The position numbers and the translations under genes were made by a program. The notes under the pieces are model-generated. The model ran no database searches and was not told the origin of the DNA. It was given only the letters and a program-made list of their open reading frames with translations. This document shows positions 40,115-49,046 of a stretch of DNA of 64,000 nt, one piece after another; positions within the stretch are counted from its first letter, which is position 1; every line of letters begins with the position of its first letter. The stretch comes from Cedecea davisae DSM 4568 (GTDB lineage: Bacteria > Pseudomonadota > Gammaproteobacteria > Enterobacterales > Enterobacteriaceae): assembly GCF_000412335.2 (NCBI RefSeq), contig NZ_KE161030.1:96014-160013 (forward strand), given 5' to 3'.

Positions 40115-40698
40115 CAGCACACCTCCACATGGGTGGTCCGTGGGATCGCCAGCAGACGATCGCCGCAGGTTAAAATCAGGTCGATGCCCAGCGGGAACGG
40201 GTGCGGGCGCTCGGTCAGCTCGTGCAGCACGCATTCAGGAAGCTGGGGGGCAATCATCCGCTCCTCGTTGATCCCGGCTCCGGTCAGGCGCAGCATGCGG
40301 CCTCCGCTGAGGCTGGAAACCTGCAGGACAAGCGTGGCGCTGGTGTCGGGAGCAATATCGCAGCCCTGAGCCAGCAGGTTCAACTGACTGGAAGAGATGG
40401 CCTCGCTCGCCACGGCAAATTGCGCCTGCTCGGGCTGCTCGCACAGCGGGGCGTTGGTATGGAAGCGAATATTCTGGATGGCAGATTCGTTGCTCAGCGC
40501 GTCGTCTATCCACACCGGCGTGTCGTTGTCGGCAAGGGTTAACAGCACGCTGGTGGTGGCAACGTTCAGAGGCTGCCAGCCCTGCTGTAGCGAGGTTAGC
40601 GCAACAATCACACCCGGCTCGCTCATCGCTTTTAGCAGGCGACGAAAACTCTGCTGGGCATCCTGCACCGGGAGGGTAAAAGCGGTCATTAGTGTCAT
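40114..40698 (-). CDS. phnH: C-P lyase core subunit PhnH
   Basis: A 194-residue core subunit related to PLP-fold proteins but without cofactor. Blocks [18 protein letters not shown] and LPGTGI-like [17 protein letters not shown] fit the family. It overlaps phnG by 4 bases and phnI by one, part of a tightly coupled unit. Confidence 0.94.
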   Translation of the reverse strand: MTLMTAFTLPVQDAQQSFRRLLKAMSEPGVIVALTSLQQGWQPLNVATTSVLLTLADNDTPVWIDDALSNESAIQNIRFHTNAPLCEQPEQAQFAVASEAISSSQLNLLAQGCDIAPDTSATLVLQVSSLSGGRMLRLTGAGINEERMIAPQLPECVLHELTERPHPFPLGIDLILTCGDRLLAIPRTTHVEVC

Positions 40699-41156
40699 GC
40701 GTTATCTCCGCGAACCAGCGTGAAGAAGTCCACGCGGCTGCTGTTAACTTCGGCGCGGCGGGCGGCAAGGCGTTGTTCACGATTGGCCGCCAGCGGTGCG
40801 ATGAGGGTTTCTTGTAACGTCTGAAAGTGAGCGGATTCCTGCATCAGGGCGTCGATAACCGCGCAGCATTCGGCGTGTTTCTTGTCGCGGCCCAGCAGGT
40901 AGCTGTAGCCGTAGGTGCCGCTTGCCAGCTTCACCACCGTGCGGGTCAGCGTGGCGTCGCCGGTAAAAAAGCGCTGGCCGGTGCCGCCCATACGAGCCTG
41001 AACCTGCACCAGGCCGATTTCCGGGGCGCGAATAAGCGTGTACTCCGGGGCAATGTTCAGGCTATCCCAGCGCGCCTGTAGCTCGCTGGCCTGGCTGTGG
41101 GACAACACCGCCATCCACGCGCGGCGCTGTTCGGTGTTGAAATGGCTGGCGTCCAT
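40695..41156 (-). CDS. phnG: C-P lyase core subunit PhnG
   Basis: A 153-residue core subunit. Recognised by [39 protein letters not shown] and [15 protein letters not shown]. It begins at the base next to the phnF stop, so phnF and the enzyme genes are one transcript. Confidence 0.94.
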   Translation of the reverse strand: MDASHFNTEQRRAWMAVLSHSQASELQARWDSLNIAPEYTLIRAPEIGLVQVQARMGGTGQRFFTGDATLTRTVVKLASGTYGYSYLLGRDKKHAECCAVIDALMQESAHFQTLQETLIAPLAANREQRLAARRAEVNSSRVDFFTLVRGDNA

Positions 41157-41882
41157 CTAGTGCTCCATTGTGAGTTCAATCATGTCGGCGCGGGTCAGGC
41201 TGACGGAGTATTCCGCCGGGCTGGCTTCGCCTTCACGATGGTTAAGGGTGCGTACGCAAAGCAGCGGAGCCATGTTGGGGATTTCCAGCAGGCGGCTCTC
41301 TTTAGCCTGGGAACGGCGGGCGCTGATGCGGGTTTGGGCGCGGGTTAAAGGCGTGCCCAGCTGGTCGTGAATAAAGTCATGCAGCGAACCGCTGTGGAAG
41401 CTTTGTAGAGCGGGCCACCAGTTCAGCTCGGAAAAATAGTGGTCGATGATGCACACCGCGATGCCGTTGACCCGGCGCAGGGTGCGCAGGTGGATAACGT
41501 TATTGCCCTCTGCAAGGCCAAGCGCGTCGGCTACGTCCTGAGATGCCGGGCGCAGTACCGCCAGCAGACGCTCGCTGGTCGGGTGGCTGCCCTGGTCAAG
41601 CAGGTTTTGGCTAAAGCGGGCCTGGGCGTTTAGCGGGTAGTCGAACGGGCGCATCAGCACCAGGACGCCAACGCCCTGGCGACGCTGAACCCAGCCCTTG
41701 TTCACCAGCTCATCGATGGCGCGGCGCAGCGTGTGGCGGTTGACTTCGTAGTGCGCGGCAAGCTGGCTTTCTGCCGGCAGATAGTCGCCGCAGCGGTAGT
41801 TGTTACGCAGCTCTTGCTCGAGCCGGGCGGCAATTTCTTGATAGCGGGTTGGGTAACTGGTCGGATGTCTGGACAAGTGCAT
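41157..41882 (-). CDS. phnF: PhnF, GntR/HutC-family regulator of the phn operon
   Basis: A 241-residue regulator: GntR winged helix at residues 10-75 (YLPAESQLAAHYEVNRHTLR) and a UTRA effector domain (about 95-235). Ligand unknown, probably a phosphonate or pathway product. Here it is the first gene of the operon, whereas in E. coli phnCDE precede it. A degenerate Pho box lies 43 bases upstream of ATG 41882; GGAGGC provides the ribosome site. Confidence 0.93.
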   Translation of the reverse strand: MHLSRHPTSYPTRYQEIAARLEQELRNNYRCGDYLPAESQLAAHYEVNRHTLRRAIDELVNKGWVQRRQGVGVLVLMRPFDYPLNAQARFSQNLLDQGSHPTSERLLAVLRPASQDVADALGLAEGNNVIHLRTLRRVNGIAVCIIDHYFSELNWWPALQSFHSGSLHDFIHDQLGTPLTRAQTRISARRSQAKESRLLEIPNMAPLLCVRTLNHREGEASPAEYSVSLTRADMIELTMEH

Positions 41883-41924
41883 CGCGGGCCTCCTTCAAAA
41901 GTTGCCTTATGGTGCAGGGGGAAA

Positions 41925-41942
41925 GTGACGGTTTTGTTAACG
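41925..41942 (-). promoter_or_regulatory. Degenerate Pho box upstream of phnF
   Basis: Minus-strand CGTTAACAAAACCGTCAC matches about 13 of 18 positions of the PhoB box CTGTCATAAAACTGTCAC, with the second half nearly perfect. This suits phosphate-starvation control starting directly at phnF. Confidence 0.4.
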
Positions 41943-42302
41943 ATTAGTTTCTGTCCGATGAAGAGTTAAAGTCAGCCGCCGCGGGCTTGAGTAATCAATC
42001 AGTTATCTGAATCACCGGAGAATGGAGGGAAAAAATGGAATGATGGAATAATAAATAGAGCATTTCTTGCATGATATATTCTATATCCTGGCGAATCGTA
42101 GTGCTTTCATTAAATAAATTTCACTATCACTTAAATAATAATTCCTCTGCTTAATACGCTAATAAAAATGTGCAGGTTGAGAATCATCCTGGCACCTTTT
42201 CATTGTTGCGGAATAAATGTGCAAGAAAGGAATAAATAAATTAACATCAAAAAAATGAATAAATAATGGCTGTTGATTTGCCTGGTTTTTTAATCCTGAA
42301 GA
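41943..42302. other. AT-rich gap where phnCDE lies in E. coli
   Basis: No reading frame with similarity to a phosphonate ABC transporter is present between phnF and yjdN. The stretch 42030-42300 is strongly AT-rich and shows no gene. It ends at the yjdN terminator. Confidence 0.75.
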
Positions 42303-42330
42303 GAAAGAAAAGGCCCGGAGTTTCGGGCCT
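42303..42330 (-). terminator. Terminator of yjdN
   Basis: Read on the minus strand, AGGCCCG (42324-42330) pairs with CGGGCCT (42311-42317) around AAACTC and is followed by TTTTCTTT. It is a strong rho-independent terminator 20 bases after the yjdN stop, separating yjdN from phnF. Confidence 0.9.
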
Positions 42331-42350
42331 GAGATGAATAACAGAATAAA

Positions 42351-42785
42351 CTATCTTTCTCTTTCGACATTGACCATCCACGGAATGCCGAACTTATCCG
42401 TCAGCGAGCCGTAGCCCTTCGCCCAGAAGGTTTCGCTCCACGGCATTGTTACCTTGCCGCCCACGGCCAGATTCTCGAACCAGCGCTTTCCTTCATCAAC
42501 ATCATGCGTGGCCAGGCACAACGCATAGCCGCTGTGGCGGGACTTTTCGCCGCCCATATTACCGTCGCTCATCATCAATTCGTTGCCGGCAATCCGTAAA
42601 TTGGCGTGCATGATACTGTCGGCTGAATACTCGGCCGCGCCGCTGCACTCTTCCGGGTTACCCGCTTCTTTGGGCATTTCTCCAAAGGTGATTTTGAACG
42701 TCAATTCGGCGTTCAGGGCCTGCTGGTAGAAGGCAATAGCCTCGTTACAGCGGCCTTCTAATGAGATGTAGGGTGCTAAAGACAT
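42351..42785 (-). CDS. yjdN: YjdN (PhnB), VOC-superfamily protein
   Basis: A 144-residue glyoxalase/dioxygenase-fold protein beginning MSLAPYISLEGRCNEAIAFY, with the paired beta-alpha-beta modules of the VOC fold and WMVNVERER at the end. Despite the old name PhnB it is not needed for phosphonate use; enzymatic role unknown. A strong terminator isolates it from phnF. Confidence 0.93.
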   Translation of the reverse strand: MSLAPYISLEGRCNEAIAFYQQALNAELTFKITFGEMPKEAGNPEECSGAAEYSADSIMHANLRIAGNELMMSDGNMGGEKSRHSGYALCLATHDVDEGKRWFENLAVGGKVTMPWSETFWAKGYGSLTDKFGIPWMVNVERER

Positions 42786-42853
42786 CGCTAAATCCTCTGC
42801 GTTGAGAGTACAGAAGAAGTGTAGGTGGTGCGGGAAAGGTAAGCCAGGCGGGG

Positions 42854-42876
42854 GCAGGCAGCAAAACGCTGCCTGC
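42854..42876. terminator. Hairpin after yjdM
   Basis: Perfect 9-bp stem GCAGGCAGC (42854-42862) with GCTGCCTGC (42868-42876), five-base AAAAC loop, ten bases past the yjdM stop. No U tract on the minus strand, so it may be a weak terminator or an mRNA-protecting hairpin. Confidence 0.5.
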
Positions 42877-42886
42877 GGTGCAGAAA

Positions 42887-43222
42887 TTAATTCTTCTTCA
42901 CAAACTCGGATTTCAGCTTCATCGGGCCAAAACCGTCAATTTTACAATCAATGTTGTGATCGCCTTCTACCAGGCGGATGTTCTTCACTTTGGTGCCAAT
43001 TTTCAACATCGAAGAGCTGCCTTTGACCTTCAGATCTTTGACTACCGTGACGCTGTCGCCATCGGCCAGCAGATTGCCGTTGGCATCTTTAACCACCAGC
43101 TGGTCGCTCTCTTCGCCAGCGGCGTTCGGGTTCCACTCATGAGCGCACTCCGGGCAGATAAGCATACTGTTGTCTTCATAGGTGTATTCGGAATTGCACT
43201 TCGGGCAATGAGGGAGCTGCAT
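42887..43222 (-). CDS. yjdM: YjdM (PhnA), zinc-ribbon protein
   Basis: A 111-residue protein nearly identical to E. coli YjdM. The N-terminal zinc ribbon is CPKCNSEY and CPECAHEW, followed by the PhnA domain [14 protein letters not shown] and [15 protein letters not shown]. The name PhnA is historical: this is not phosphonoacetate hydrolase. Function unknown. Divergent from the WYL regulator. Confidence 0.95.
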   Translation of the reverse strand: MQLPHCPKCNSEYTYEDNSMLICPECAHEWNPNAAGEESDQLVVKDANGNLLADGDSVTVVKDLKVKGSSSMLKIGTKVKNIRLVEGDHNIDCKIDGFGPMKLKSEFVKKN

Positions 43223-43626
43223 TATCTGATCCTCAAGGTAAGATAAATTAATGATAAATAGCGATTTGACGACGAAAGCGTACTGAATCGCGAAAAAGTG
43301 CCGGGATTATACATCAAAACCCTACATTTGCAGGGATTATTGCGACCCTTTCAGGCCCGCTGAGCCACCATCCTGCTGTTAATACGCAAAAATCATGTCA
43401 TTCAAGAAAATAAGCGCCAAATTTAACTTAAAGTTCGGGCTTTAATTGCCGTTAAATAAGGCTAATTTAACTTAGTTTCATTCAGCTACGGGCCGCTATG
43501 CCAGCGTGGGCTGCTGCGCTATACCTGTTTGAAAAAATAAAAAAAAGCGTATTGCGCTGACACCTCCTGTCACTTGACAGGGGTATGGTTGGGCCTATGG
43601 ATGTACCGATACAGAGGCAGGAACCG
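43223..43626. promoter_or_regulatory. yjdM / WYL-regulator intergenic region with repeats
   Basis: 404 bases without a gene. Contains a direct repeat AATTTAACTTA at 43420-43430 and 43464-43474, and the perfect palindrome CCTGTCA-CT-TGACAGG at 43566-43581. The right arm of the palindrome overlaps a TTGACA that could be a -35 box (43574-43579), with TATGGA 16 bases on. This looks like an autoregulatory operator-promoter for the WYL gene. Confidence 0.5.
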
Positions 43627-44301
43627 ATGAGAATGAAAGGCGCAAAAGTAAAAGTTGCAGATCGACTGGCCGAAATCGTCTTAAGTCTTTATCAGGGGGA
43701 AACCCTTTCCGCTGATATTATCCGCCAGCGTTTTGATGTAGATATGCGAACTGCGTATCGTGATTTGAACCGGCTTGGTGCTATTCTGGAGGACGTCGGC
43801 GAGGGGAAAAAGCGTCTCTCTTCGCATTTAAAAGGACAGTTTAACGTAAACGACCTGTTACGCATTACCAAGCGCGTAGGGCTTGCTGCGTTTTATCCGT
43901 GGTACGACATAAAAAGCCATAATCACTTTATTACTCTGCGGGCTATTCCAGATTTATTGGTTGTAGGGTATGAATATGAAAATAGTCCTCAGCGAAAAGC
44001 TATTTTTTATCCATTAATTGATAACCAGGATGACCCTGGGGGCGAAAGGGTAAAAACTGAAGTATTGTTACAAGTTTCGGCTCAGGCAGCCGAACATTTC
44101 AAACAACGCAAGTTATTACCGTTTCAAAAGACCATCAGGGAACTCGATAACGGAGAGTTGCTTCTTGCAAGCCATATTGCTTCGCCCGAGCAATTGTTTC
44201 CGCTGGTGCAGTATTGGATACCGCATCTCACCATTATTTCTCCGCAGGTCTGGCAAAGTGACTTAAAAGCCAGGATCGCGGCATGGTGTAATGTTAATTA
44301 A
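43627..44301 (+). CDS. WYL/YafY-type transcriptional regulator
   Basis: A 224-residue predicted DNA-binding protein: N-terminal HTH (about residues 10-65; LSADIIRQRFDVDMRTAYRD and LNRLGAILED) and a C-terminal part ending in the WCX-like VQYWIPHLTIISP seen after WYL domains. The middle WYL domain is short and lacks an obvious W-Y-L triplet. ATG 43627 (MRMKGAKVKV) follows CAGAGGCAGGA; the frame is open 14 codons upstream. It precedes crfC by 103 bases on the same strand. K-12 has no gene here. WYL proteins often control defence or stress modules, so it probably controls crfC-yjcZ. Confidence 0.8.
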   Translation: MRMKGAKVKVADRLAEIVLSLYQGETLSADIIRQRFDVDMRTAYRDLNRLGAILEDVGEGKKRLSSHLKGQFNVNDLLRITKRVGLAAFYPWYDIKSHNHFITLRAIPDLLVVGYEYENSPQRKAIFYPLIDNQDDPGGERVKTEVLLQVSAQAAEHFKQRKLLPFQKTIRELDNGELLLASHIASPEQLFPLVQYWIPHLTIISPQVWQSDLKARIAAWCNVN

Positions 44302-44404
44302 TAAATTATTTTCCTCACGTAATTATAAAAACCGGTATTGCCAGGATTACAAAAAAAGTTTGGCAGAGATAAACCGGGTAATTTGAGTTAAGGAAACATT
44401 TTTT

Positions 44405-46768
44405 ATGCACACACAAACTGTTTTTGAATTGAGTCAGGAAGCCGAGCGGCTATTGCAATTAGCGCTGCAAAATCTTAACGCGCTCAAAGTCGCTCCGCTG
44501 GCTTTACAGAATGAAAAAAACAACTCTGTGGCGAACCCTGTGGCCAGCGTACATCCATTGAAGTTTAGCCCACGCGGTATCGAATTACAGAAAGATATGC
44601 TGCAAAACGAAAGGCGCAAAATAACCCAGCATGAAATGGTGCTGGCTATTGTGGGCACCATGAAGGCAGGGAAGTCGACCACCATTAATGCCATCGTTGG
44701 TACCGAGGTATTGCCCAACCGTAATCGGCCGATGACCGCGCTGCCAACGCTGATTCGCCATACGCCGGGCCAGCGCGAACCGGTGCTGCATTTTCCGCAC
44801 GTTAAGCCGATTGAAAGCCTGATGGCGGAACTACAGGAAAAGCTGCTGACGACCGACCGCGAAATGCTGGCGGGCAAGCTGGAAATAGACCGTGATATGG
44901 ATGCGCTAATCGCCCGTATTGCCAACGGCACCGGATTTGAACGCCACTATCTTGGCGCTCAGCCGATTTTTCACTGCCTGAAAAGCCTGAACGATCTGGT
45001 GCGGCTTTCCCGGGTGCTGGACGTTGCGTTCCCGTTTAAAGCTTACGCCGCGATTGAGCATGTGCCGGTTATCGAGGTGGAATTTGTGCATCTGGCCGGG
45101 CTGAAGAATGGCCACGGGCAGCTGACCCTGCTGGACACGCCGGGGCCAAACGAAGCCGGGCAGCCGCATTTGCAAAAAATGCTCAGGGAGCAGCTGGCGC
45201 AGGCCTCTGCTGTACTGGCGGTAATGGATTACACCCAGTTGAAGTCCATCTCTGATGAAGAGGTACGCCAGGCGGTGCTGGGCGTCAGCAAGTCGGTGCC
45301 GCTGTACGCTCTGGTGAATAAATTCGATCAAAAAGACAGAAATAGCGACGATGAAACTCAGGTCAAGGCGATGATTGCCGGGACGCTGATGAAGGGCAGC
45401 ATCGACCCGGACAGAGTATTTCCGGTTTCCAGTATGTGGGGCTATCTTGCCAATCGCGCTCGTTACGAACTGGCTACCCATGGCCGCCTGCCGGACCCGG
45501 AACAGCAGCGCTGGGTACAGGACTTTGCCGAAGCGGCGCTGGGCCGACGCTGGCGCAGCGCGGATTTAGCCGATATAGAACACCTTCGCCATGCGGCCGA
45601 TCTGCTGTGGGAAGACTCTATGTTTGAGTCGCCAATAGAAACTATTTTGCATGCCGCGCATGCCAATGCCTCGCTGTATACATTGCGCGCCGCATGCCAC
45701 AAGCTGCTTGATTACGCCGACGGAGCAGAAAGCTATCTGAACTTCCGTTGCCAGGGATTGCAGGTAACCAACGATAGCCTGCATGAGAACATTCGGCAGC
45801 TTGAAGAGGATATGCAGCTGCTGCAAAGCACGCAGCAGTCGGTAAGCCTGGTGATTCAGGGGCAGGTATCCGGGGCGCTCGCCAGCATCGCGTCGTTCGT
45901 GCAGCGCTTTGAAACCCAGATCCATGCCGATCTGGATGAATACTTCCAGACCGGGCGGATCGGGGAGGGAAGGCTGCACCCGTTTTATTCACTGTCGCTT
46001 ACCCGTAACGCGGATTTTGCGCCGGGTAGCGAAAAGTTAATGGGCGAGGATGAAAGCTCTGCTCGCCTGCTGTTGCATAAAGTTCGCGCCTCCAGCGAGA
46101 GTATTTTGCTGGCCGCCCAGGAGACCTTAACCGGGGAACTTAGCACCCTGCTCAGCAACCTGGAGGCGGGCTTGTGCCATACGTTGCGGGAAGCCCTGAA
46201 ACCTGTAGAGCAGCGGGTGAGCGACGGGCTTTCGGTGGCGGGATTCCGTGCGCAAATAAGCCTTCCTGCGTTTAATGCCAACCAGCTCAGCTTTGATGCC
46301 CGGCAGGCTTTTAGCAATGTTATCGACCATCAGGAAGTGCTGATGTCGGAAATGCAGCCGCAAAGTGGGATGCGTGGCGTGCTTGCTCGCTGGCTGAACG
46401 GAGTGGACTGGGGCTGGGAAGATTATGCTGCCACCCACAGCCGCTATGTTATCGATCTGACCCGGCTTCAGCAGAAGCTTCACGCTCACGTTTCAACCAT
46501 TCTGGCGCAAATTAACCAGGCGATTACGGCGCAAATCGACATTTCCGTAACCGCCGGTATGGCGACCTTTTTTGCCGACTTTTCCCAGGCACTGGATGCT
46601 ATTCGCAGCAATTTGCAGCAAAGTCTTGCGGCGAGGCAGCAGAATGATACGGTGCTGATTTCCCTGCAGAGCCAGCTCGAACAAAGCGTCAGAACGGCTC
46701 GCTATATTCACGAGGATACCCGCCTGCTGCGGGACGATATCCAGACGCTTTTCACGGCGGAGCAATAA
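44405..46768 (+). CDS. crfC: Dynamin-like GTPase CrfC (YjdA)
   Basis: A 787-residue large GTPase of the dynamin superfamily; E. coli CrfC binds the replication clamp and helps nascent DNA colocalise. GTPase motifs: P-loop GTMKAGKSTT (residues 84-93), switch DTPGPNEAG (about 243-251) and the base-specifying NKFD (about 305). The C-terminal half is helical, with coiled-coil stretches near 455-490 and 720-780. It is about 45 residues longer than my recollection of E. coli CrfC (742). The stop TAA shares a base with the yjcZ ATG, so the two are translationally coupled. Confidence 0.92.
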   Translation: MHTQTVFELSQEAERLLQLALQNLNALKVAPLALQNEKNNSVANPVASVHPLKFSPRGIELQKDMLQNERRKITQHEMVLAIVGTMKAGKSTTINAIVGTEVLPNRNRPMTALPTLIRHTPGQREPVLHFPHVKPIESLMAELQEKLLTTDREMLAGKLEIDRDMDALIARIANGTGFERHYLGAQPIFHCLKSLNDLVRLSRVLDVAFPFKAYAAIEHVPVIEVEFVHLAGLKNGHGQLTLLDTPGPNEAGQPHLQKMLREQLAQASAVLAVMDYTQLKSISDEEVRQAVLGVSKSVPLYALVNKFDQKDRNSDDETQVKAMIAGTLMKGSIDPDRVFPVSSMWGYLANRARYELATHGRLPDPEQQRWVQDFAEAALGRRWRSADLADIEHLRHAADLLWEDSMFESPIETILHAAHANASLYTLRAACHKLLDYADGAESYLNFRCQGLQVTNDSLHENIRQLEEDMQLLQSTQQSVSLVIQGQVSGALASIASFVQRFETQIHADLDEYFQTGRIGEGRLHPFYSLSLTRNADFAPGSEKLMGEDESSARLLLHKVRASSESILLAAQETLTGELSTLLSNLEAGLCHTLREALKPVEQRVSDGLSVAGFRAQISLPAFNANQLSFDARQAFSNVIDHQEVLMSEMQPQSGMRGVLARWLNGVDWGWEDYAATHSRYVIDLTRLQQKLHAHVSTILAQINQAITAQIDISVTAGMATFFADFSQALDAIRSNLQQSLAARQQNDTVLISLQSQLEQSVRTARYIHEDTRLLRDDIQTLFTAEQ

Positions 46769-47643
46769 TGAGCAGTCTATTAATGGAAGGGCCGGTAAGA
46801 ACCCTCGGATGTATTAGCGAAAAATTTGCCGTCGATTTTGCACTGAGTATTGATGTGGCGCGGCAGCCGTGGCAAAGCCAGCAAAGCAAAGATTTTTATC
46901 AGCAGCTTACGGAGCTGTTCATGGGCGGCGAGCGCCTGCGCTCCGGGCTGGCGGGCATGCCGCCGCAGGATGAGCTGGAGGCCTCGCTGGCAAGGCTCGG
47001 AGTATTGACCGCCGATCGGGCAAAGAGCTATCTCGCCAACAGCCAAATTAGCGAGAGGATTGGGCAGCTGGAGCCGGTTTCTGCCCGCACGGCCCATCAT
47101 TCTGCTGCGGCGCGTGAGCGACTGCTGGCTTTACGCCAGCAGCTTTCTTTGCAGCTAAGCAAAATGGAAGCGGAATTCCGGCAAACGGATCTGGTGCGCC
47201 AGGGTAAGGTTCACTGCGAGCAGATATTTACCCGCTGGCGCAGCGGGCATTATTTCTCGTTCTCCCCGGCCGCACGCTGCTACGTTGCGCTTGAAGAACT
47301 GCGCTGGGGAACCTTCGGCGATGCCGTGAGCCACGGAAGTTTGCCGCAGAAAGAAGAGCTGATTGAGCACCTGCGCAGCCTGGCGATTGGCCGTCTTGCC
47401 GAGGATGTTAACGCCTCGGCACGTACCCGCCATTATTATCATGACTGGCTGGCAGCCCCCACTTCACCGGGCCTGCTGGAGCATAAAGACGCTCTAATCT
47501 GGCTCGGCGATGGGTGCGATACGCAGCGGCAGCCGGTGAGTTATTCCATCACGCAAAGCTGGCAGGGCGTGGCGCTGGGTATGCCGCGTATCTGCTCGGC
47601 TATGCGCCTTGCCAGCGCGCTGGTCGACGAAGTGTTCGGCTAG
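46768..47643 (+). CDS. yjcZ: YjcZ family protein, partner of CrfC
   Basis: A 291-residue protein without a known domain, matching E. coli YjcZ in size and position. Largely helical; residues 115-150 (LLALRQQLSLQLSKMEAEFR) may be coiled coil. No membrane segment or signal. Start ATG 46768 overlaps the crfC stop by one base; such strict coupling suggests a protein complex with CrfC. Function unknown. Confidence 0.88.
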   Translation: MSSLLMEGPVRTLGCISEKFAVDFALSIDVARQPWQSQQSKDFYQQLTELFMGGERLRSGLAGMPPQDELEASLARLGVLTADRAKSYLANSQISERIGQLEPVSARTAHHSAAARERLLALRQQLSLQLSKMEAEFRQTDLVRQGKVHCEQIFTRWRSGHYFSFSPAARCYVALEELRWGTFGDAVSHGSLPQKEELIEHLRSLAIGRLAEDVNASARTRHYYHDWLAAPTSPGLLEHKDALIWLGDGCDTQRQPVSYSITQSWQGVALGMPRICSAMRLASALVDEVFG

Positions 47644-47657
47644 TTCATTTCACATTC

Positions 47658-48017
47658 TCAGGGACGAGATTGTTCCATTTCCCCGGCGTTTTCCGTCATC
47701 CATTCGGCAAGTGAATCGAGCGTAGGGCGCAGAGATTTTCCCAGCGCCGTAATCTGGTATTCCACGCGCGGCGGGACTTCGGCGAAGACCTGCCTGACTA
47801 CTAATCCCCGTGCTTCAAACTGGCGCAGCTGGCGCGTCAGCTCTTTCTGGGTGATGGGGTGAACCGCTCGCTGTAAGTCGCTAAAGCGCACCGCCTCGTC
47901 TATCACGATCAGGCGATAAAGGATCGGGATTGCCCATTTCCCCGAAACGAGATTCACGAAGCTCACCATCGGGCAACTGCTGCCTGCCTGAGGCAGGGGC
48001 GAAATATTTTTTGTCAT
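47658..48017 (-). CDS. HxlR-family transcriptional regulator
   Basis: A 119-residue winged-helix regulator with the family blocks CPMVSFVNLVSGKWAIPIL, RFSDLQRAV, TQKELTRQLRQFEARGLV and VEYQITALGKSL. The N-terminal cysteine typical of redox- or aldehyde-sensing members is present (SSCP). ATG 48017 follows GGGAGTG; GTG 48023 is possible. Divergent from the dehydrogenase gene, with an operator-like palindrome between. Confidence 0.88.
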   Translation of the reverse strand: MTKNISPLPQAGSSCPMVSFVNLVSGKWAIPILYRLIVIDEAVRFSDLQRAVHPITQKELTRQLRQFEARGLVVRQVFAEVPPRVEYQITALGKSLRPTLDSLAEWMTENAGEMEQSRP

Positions 48018-48059
48018 GCTCACTCCCGTCGCGCGTTAATGCGCTCAACTTGGTGCTTT

Positions 48060-48094
48060 AGTATCCATTTGGTGCCTACTACCCAAAGGATACT
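48060..48094. promoter_or_regulatory. Operator-like inverted repeat between HxlR and SDR genes
   Basis: AGTATCC-ATTTGG (48060-48072) is mirrored by CCCAAA-GGATACT (48082-48094). A second TTGGTGCTTTAGTATCC-like half precedes it. HxlR proteins bind such palindromes in the divergent region, so this is the likely binding site for both promoters. Confidence 0.7.
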
Positions 48095-48139
48095 ATAGCG
48101 GAAATAATGGCTTCACCAATGATTAAAGAGGTGAAGATG

Positions 48140-48883
48140 ATGGGCAGACTAAACGGCAAATACGCTTTAATTACCGGCGGTACCAGCGGCATTGGCCTTG
48201 AGACGGCGCGGCAGTTTATTGCCGAAGGCGCAACGGTGGCGATAACCGGGCGCAGCGAGCGGGGCCTGGCCGATGCCAAAGCGCTGCTGGGCAATGTGCA
48301 TATCATCAAAAGCGACGCTGGCGATGTTGCCGGGCAGCAGAAGGTGGCCGACGAGCTAAAGCAGCTTTGGCCGCAGATTGACGTGCTGTATATCAACGCC
48401 GGAGATGTGACCCATCATCCTCTGGAAGAGTGGGACGAAGACGCCTATGACCGGCTGATGAATACCAATCTCAAAGGCCCGTTTTTCCTGCTTCAGGCGC
48501 TTCTTGCGCAGCTTGCCAACCCTTCGTCGGTGATTGTTTGTGGCTCGGTTAGCGCCCGTATTGGCCTGCCGCAAACCAATGCTTATGCGGCGAGTAAAGC
48601 GGGTCTTCTCTCCCTGGCGCGTACGCTCTCAGGGGAGCTGCATCCGCGAGGCATCCGCGTTAACGGGCTTAGCCCCGGCCCGACCGAAACGCCCGCTCTG
48701 GGCAAGTTAGGAAACGGCCTGGGAGCAGATGCCCTGAGAGACGAGATCCGCGCTCTGGTGCCGATTGGCCGCCTGGGCACCGCGCTGGAACTGGCGAAAG
48801 CGGCGGTATTCCTGGCTTCCGATGAGTCGGCCTTTGTGGTGGGCACGGATTTGCTGGTCGATGGCGGCGTGGGGAATTTATAA
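48140..48883 (+). CDS. Short-chain dehydrogenase/reductase
   Basis: A 247-residue classical SDR: cofactor loop TGGTSGIG, NAG as INAGDV, catalytic SVSA...Y-A-A-S-K (S in VCGSVSARIG, YAASK), and the C-terminal VGTDLLVDGG. The residue after the second strand (TGRSERG) fits NADPH preference. Substrate unknown, perhaps a quinone or aldehyde given the HxlR partner. ATG 48140 is best spaced from GAGGTG; ATG 48137 adjoins it. Confidence 0.88.
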   Translation: MGRLNGKYALITGGTSGIGLETARQFIAEGATVAITGRSERGLADAKALLGNVHIIKSDAGDVAGQQKVADELKQLWPQIDVLYINAGDVTHHPLEEWDEDAYDRLMNTNLKGPFFLLQALLAQLANPSSVIVCGSVSARIGLPQTNAYAASKAGLLSLARTLSGELHPRGIRVNGLSPGPTETPALGKLGNGLGADALRDEIRALVPIGRLGTALELAKAAVFLASDESAFVVGTDLLVDGGVGNL

Positions 48884-48920
48884 CCCCTCACCCTGTCCCT
48901 TTCCCGCTGGGGAGAGGGAC
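48884..48920. repeat. Dispersed hairpin repeat, copy 6 (after the SDR gene)
   Basis: CCCCTCACCCTGTCCCTTTC followed by CCGCTGGGGAGAGGGAC, a single unit directly abutting the SDR stop. Could act as its terminator. Confidence 0.7.
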
Positions 48921-49046
48921 ATTGATGGATTGAAAACATGGAGGAGTAAAAGCACAGGGCAGTTTATTACCGCAGCCATCAAAACTGAGATACAGCAATA
49001 CCAGCAAGAAAAAAGACTGATGGTAAAAGCTAAACATCATCCCTCT

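Noticed and set aside
40115-40234. Upstream extension of the phnI frame
   Set aside because: Falls within phn[12 protein letters not shown] at 40114 is the conserved PhnI start.
43574-43601. Consensus-like promoter before the WYL gene called as certain
   Set aside because: The -35 is good but the -10 (TATGGA) is weak, so it is only described within the intergenic region entry.
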